Below, piece after piece: positions 56,084 through 58,515 of a DNA stretch of 58,515 nucleotides. The position numbers were made by a program, and so were the translations under genes. The stretch lies in contig JAEUII010000129.1 in the NCBI GenBank assembly GCA_016795145.1, positions 1 to 58,515 on the forward strand, read 5' to 3'. The notes under the pieces are model-generated. The model did no database searches, was not told where the DNA came from, and was given only the letters and a program-made list of their open reading frames with translations. Source of the stretch: Planctomycetaceae bacterium. Lineage in GTDB: Bacteria > Planctomycetota > Planctomycetia > Planctomycetales > Planctomycetaceae. Every line of letters starts with the position of its first letter. Position 1 is the first letter of the stretch.

Positions 56084-56959
56084 TTACAGAACCAGCTTTT
56101 CTGCCGGGAAGACAGGGCCTTCGACGCAGGTTCGGCGGTAGTCCCAGGAACCATCGTCTTCGCGGACTTTGGTAACGCAGCTGAAGCAGGCGCCGAAGCC
56201 GCAGGCCATTGGGGTTTCCAGAGACAACCAGCAGGGCACGGAATACTGGGCACAGATTTTTGCGACGGCTTTCATCATCGGTTCCGGGCCGCAGCAGTAC
56301 ACGTGAGTCGATGCCTGTTTCTGGTCCAGTCGGCGAGTCAGCAGGTCGGTGACGTAACCGTGGTGGCCAAAGGTTCCGTCATCAGTCGCAATCTGCAGAT
56401 CGAGGCCTGGCAGACGGAACTCGTCCAGGCCCGCAAGGTAGGCCTTCGATCGAACGCCGTAGCACAGCGACACGGTTTCGGGACGCTGTTCAAGGACGCG
56501 TGCCGGGCTGCCGTAAGATTTCAGTCCCAGAGCTTCACGAGTGACTCCGAGGAAAGGAGTCTGGCCGATGCCACCCGCGACGCACAGCAGGTGTTTGCAT
56601 TCCGGGATCGGGAAGCCGTTGCCGAGCGGACCCCAGAGCTGCACAGAATCTCCGGGCGTCCACTGACTCATCAGCGACGTCATCTTGCCGACTCGAACAA
56701 AGCCGAAATCAATTCCGGAAGTTCCATCACTGTCCTGCCATGTGTCGAACAGCGCGAATGGGCGGCCGAGCAGTGGATCGCTTCCGTTCGATGGTCGAAT
56801 CATGAAGAACTGACCTGGAAGAATCGTCTTCGCCATCTCCGGCACGATGACTCGTACGGCCCATGTTTCTTCAGCCAGCTTGCGAATATCCTTCACAATC
56901 GCCGTATGCTGACGAGCACAAAGGACCATTCCTGGGAGGCACACATCGGTCGCGGTCAT
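56084..56959 (-). CDS. pyrK: Dihydroorotate dehydrogenase electron transfer subunit PyrK-like
   Basis: 291 residues from the ATG at 56959; an upstream extension to 57091 overlaps the regulator gene. It is an FAD/[2Fe-2S] flavoprotein of the ferredoxin reductase family that passes electrons from dihydroorotate dehydrogenase (PyrD) to NAD. FAD-binding: FFMIRPSNGSDPLLGRPFAL. NAD-binding: LLCVAGGIGQTPFLGVTREA. Rear motif: YCCGPEPMMKAVAKI. The C-terminal [2Fe-2S] site is ACGFGACFSCVTKV, then YRRTCVEGPVF. No pyrD is in the window. The regulator gene lies 19 bases upstream, so they are probably co-transcribed. Confidence 0.88.
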   Translation of the reverse strand: MTATDVCLPGMVLCARQHTAIVKDIRKLAEETWAVRVIVPEMAKTILPGQFFMIRPSNGSDPLLGRPFALFDTWQDSDGTSGIDFGFVRVGKMTSLMSQWTPGDSVQLWGPLGNGFPIPECKHLLCVAGGIGQTPFLGVTREALGLKSYGSPARVLEQRPETVSLCYGVRSKAYLAGLDEFRLPGLDLQIATDDGTFGHHGYVTDLLTRRLDQKQASTHVYCCGPEPMMKAVAKICAQYSVPCWLSLETPMACGFGACFSCVTKVREDDGSWDYRRTCVEGPVFPAEKLVL

Positions 56960-56978
56960 TTCAATTTCCAGCAGTACT

Positions 56979-57413
56979 TCAGGTCTGAGTTTCAATAAGT
57001 GGAGCTGACACCGGCATGGTCGTGACCAGTTCAGACGTCTGTCCAATGGCACGAACTCGCTCGATGGCGTCTCGCAGAATGATCTCGGCACGTTCGTCAG
57101 ACTGACGCTCGGACCAGAGATTCAAAACGAGTTCCGGCAGCCGATTTCCAAACAGGACATCGGTCAGCTCTGCAAGAACGGTTTTTGAGATCTCTTCCCG
57201 AGTCACAATCGGACGGTACACAAAGGCCCGGCCACGTTTTTCGCGGACAAGCACCTTCTTGCGGATCGCCAGCAGGTTCAGGGTAGTCATCACGGTCGTA
57301 TAGGCAAGGTCTCGGGTGAGACGATTGCTGACGTCCTGAACAGTTCCCTCGCCGATTTGCCAGAGAATATTCAGAAGTTCCAGTTCGTACCGTGTCAGGC
57401 GGTATCGAGTCAC
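56979..57413 (-). CDS. BlaI/MecI/CopY-family transcriptional repressor
   Basis: 144 residues from the GTG at 57413, preceded by AAGGAA; a TTG at 57488 would add 25 unrelated residues. It is a winged-helix DNA-binding protein: LTRYELELLNILWQIGEGTV, then VSNRLTRDLAYTTVMTTLNL and VREKRGRAFVYRPIVTREEI, all typical of BlaI/MecI repressors, with the dimerisation helices C-terminal. No BlaR/MecR-type membrane protease gene is adjacent. It is followed at 19 bases by pyrK, an unusual partner. An inverted repeat lies upstream. Confidence 0.88.
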   Translation of the reverse strand: MTRYRLTRYELELLNILWQIGEGTVQDVSNRLTRDLAYTTVMTTLNLLAIRKKVLVREKRGRAFVYRPIVTREEISKTVLAELTDVLFGNRLPELVLNLWSERQSDERAEIILRDAIERVRAIGQTSELVTTMPVSAPLIETQT

Positions 57414-57491
57414 CAATAGTTCCTTGCTCGTAAGCGGATCTAACGAACAGGCCGTATGGTGGTCGATTCGGGCCAGATCGTCCAGCAAAGT

Positions 57492-57623
57492 GAGCCTGAG
57501 GCGCTAGCCGATCATTCTCGCACCGGTCGTGCAATCACACCCGAGTCTCCAGGGTGCTGGCGTCGTGTTCTCCGTTTTTGATAGCGGCCTGCGTTGTGAA
57601 GACTCGGCTAGCGCCTCGGGCTC
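57492..57623. repeat. Inverted pair of the GGCGCTAGCCG repeat upstream of the BlaI-type gene
   Basis: GAGCCTGAGGCGCTAGCCGA (57492-57511) and TCGGCTAGCGCCTCGGGCTC (57604-57623) are inverted arms differing at one position, with 92 bases between them. Same family as 17258-17335 and 42255-42463. It occupies the gap between the PPi-PEPCK gene end and the regulator start, so it may act as terminator for the former. Confidence 0.7.
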
Positions 57624-57644
57624 ATATGGGGGTTGTTTGCTGCG

Positions 57645-58515
57645 TTATAGTCTGTCCGCTCCCAGAGTCCCCTGGAGTTCGCTCAGATAGTCAGGTGCGA
57701 TGACTCGGTTCAGTTGTTGCTGAGCGTACTCCAGTCGTCCGGCGATGTTCAGGATCTTCTTCTCTTCGGCGAACTCGTTGTTGTTCAAAAATGTCTGAAG
57801 AGCCTGAACATGGCGCTGCCACAGAAGTTGTTCACGTTCCTGGCGAGTTCGCAGTCGCTCGGTGTACCAATCGGAACTCAGCAGCGACTCAAGCGTGAAC
57901 AGTTTGCGGAATTCCGGATCGTGGACCGTTTTTCCTTCCCACGTTCCATGCACCATGATGTGCAGCAGCGCTTTCAGTGGCGGACAGGCGAGGTCGACGG
58001 AGCCATCTTCAAAGTACTGAGCAGCGATCTTCTGCTGGTTCTCTGCGATATACAGAACGCCGTCTGCGAAGGCCGCTTCATCCTGAGCCTCCGGCTTCAG
58101 AATGGCGGTGTCGAACACTTTGCTGGGATTGTCGAAGACTCGTCCCGCAAATCGGCGAATGAAGCGCGATGTGATTCGCCAGCCAAGACGACTTGCCGGA
58201 ATCACTTTGCCGTTTTGAGTGTAATCTTCCAGACGCTCCAGCAACTGCTCTTCAATCAGGAACTTCGCGGAGCGTTCCTGAGGACTCAGGCGGCACCAGA
58301 TTTCAGGGATCAAAAGGCTGATGTCATGGTCGACTCGAACGGACGTTCCAATGTGGCCGGCAGGAGTTGAAAAACCGGCGAGTCCCGTCAGCAGGTAGCT
58401 CACCAGGGCATTGTTCAAATCTGTCATCGGGCGAAGACAGTTGAACGGTCCCTTCGTCAACGCTCCTTCACTGCCCGCGCTGGTTGTCGACGGACTCTTG
58501 CCCGACAGCGCGCTG
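57645..58515 (-). CDS. PPi-type phosphoenolpyruvate carboxykinase, C-terminal part (5' end beyond window)
   Basis: The frame is open to the window end, so only about 289 C-terminal residues are seen. The start of the visible part, GKSPSTTSAGSEGALTKGPF, and the following DHDISLLIPEIWCRLSPQER, ASRLGWRITSRFIRRFAGRV, ACPPLKALLHIMVHG and LLSSDWYTERL match, as I remember it, the C-terminal region of the pyrophosphate-dependent PEP carboxykinase of Propionibacterium and Entamoeba (full length about 1100 residues). That enzyme interconverts oxaloacetate plus PPi with PEP, phosphate and CO2, in the cytoplasm. I cannot verify the active site, which lies outside the window. Confidence 0.78.
   Translation of the reverse strand, partial: SALSGKSPSTTSAGSEGALTKGPFNCLRPMTDLNNALVSYLLTGLAGFSTPAGHIGTSVRVDHDISLLIPEIWCRLSPQERSAKFLIEEQLLERLEDYTQNGKVIPASRLGWRITSRFIRRFAGRVFDNPSKVFDTAILKPEAQDEAAFADGVLYIAENQQKIAAQYFEDGSVDLACPPLKALLHIMVHGTWEGKTVHDPEFRKLFTLESLLSSDWYTERLRTRQEREQLLWQRHVQALQTFLNNNEFAEEKKILNIAGRLEYAQQQLNRVIAPDYLSELQGTLGADRL

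Overview
The window reads as a chromosomal segment of a planctomycete, with GC content in the mid-fifties by eye. I cannot name the genus. The evidence is the gene families present: a type II pseudopilin-like DUF1559 protein followed by a small beta-sandwich lipoprotein, a secreted DUF1080 protein, a Tat-exported Gfo/Idh/MocA oxidoreductase, LamG-like and PQQ-propeller secreted proteins, a surface protein with an N-terminal LESRSLLA motif, the TIGR03545/TIGR03546 pair, and the C-terminal part of a PPi-type PEP carboxykinase. I saw no tRNA, rRNA or CRISPR array.

Layout. 1-3360 is repeat-rich: a cyclophilin-type surface protein gene (622-2778) lies between inverted dispersed repeats, with a relic of an IS4-like transposase on the right. 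3389-8721 is a + strand run: DUF4432 protein, RlmB-type rRNA methyltransferase, TIGR03546 and TIGR03545 membrane proteins, and a TfoX C-terminal-domain protein. 8896-10541 is an AbiEi/AbiEii (type IV) toxin-antitoxin pair. It sits between the tfoX-like gene and a second, partial copy of that gene's 3' end. 11107-19188 is a - strand run: DUF4132 protein, a 1643-residue secreted protein, a hydrogenase maturation protease and a [NiFe]-hydrogenase large subunit with no small subunit nearby. 19746-22896 is dnaX-ybaB-recR. dnaX carries a hairpin and a run of ten A at the tau/gamma boundary.

22992-32136 holds an LplT-like transporter, an S46 peptidase, an unknown protein, a Gfo/Idh/MocA oxidoreductase, a double-DinB protein, a TVP38/DedA membrane protein and an HNH endonuclease. 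32589-38395 (- strand) has a BON-like secreted protein, two small cysteine-containing proteins and two consecutive SPFH/band-7 proteins. 38729-40523 is a compact moaD-moaE-moaA operon. 40868-49212 has a TlpA-like lipoprotein without a CxxC, secreted LamG and DUF1080 proteins, a pyruvate/indolepyruvate decarboxylase-type enzyme, a TRASH/YHS-like protein, a PaaK-like ligase and a DUF486 protein. 49386-58515 has the lipoprotein/DUF1559 pair, an NHL-type propeller protein with arfB, a PQQ-propeller protein, a lipoyl-like orphan with a membrane protein, a BlaI-type regulator directly upstream of pyrK, and the 3' part of the PPi-PEPCK gene, cut by the window end.

Much of the intergenic space is occupied by several families of short palindromic (REP-like) elements that recur within the window, often as inverted pairs and sometimes in terminator positions. 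The most notable single signals are the predicted slippage site in dnaX, the AbiE module bounded by a duplicated tfoX 3' end with a perfect operator palindrome, and the orphan hydrogenase large subunit with its protease.
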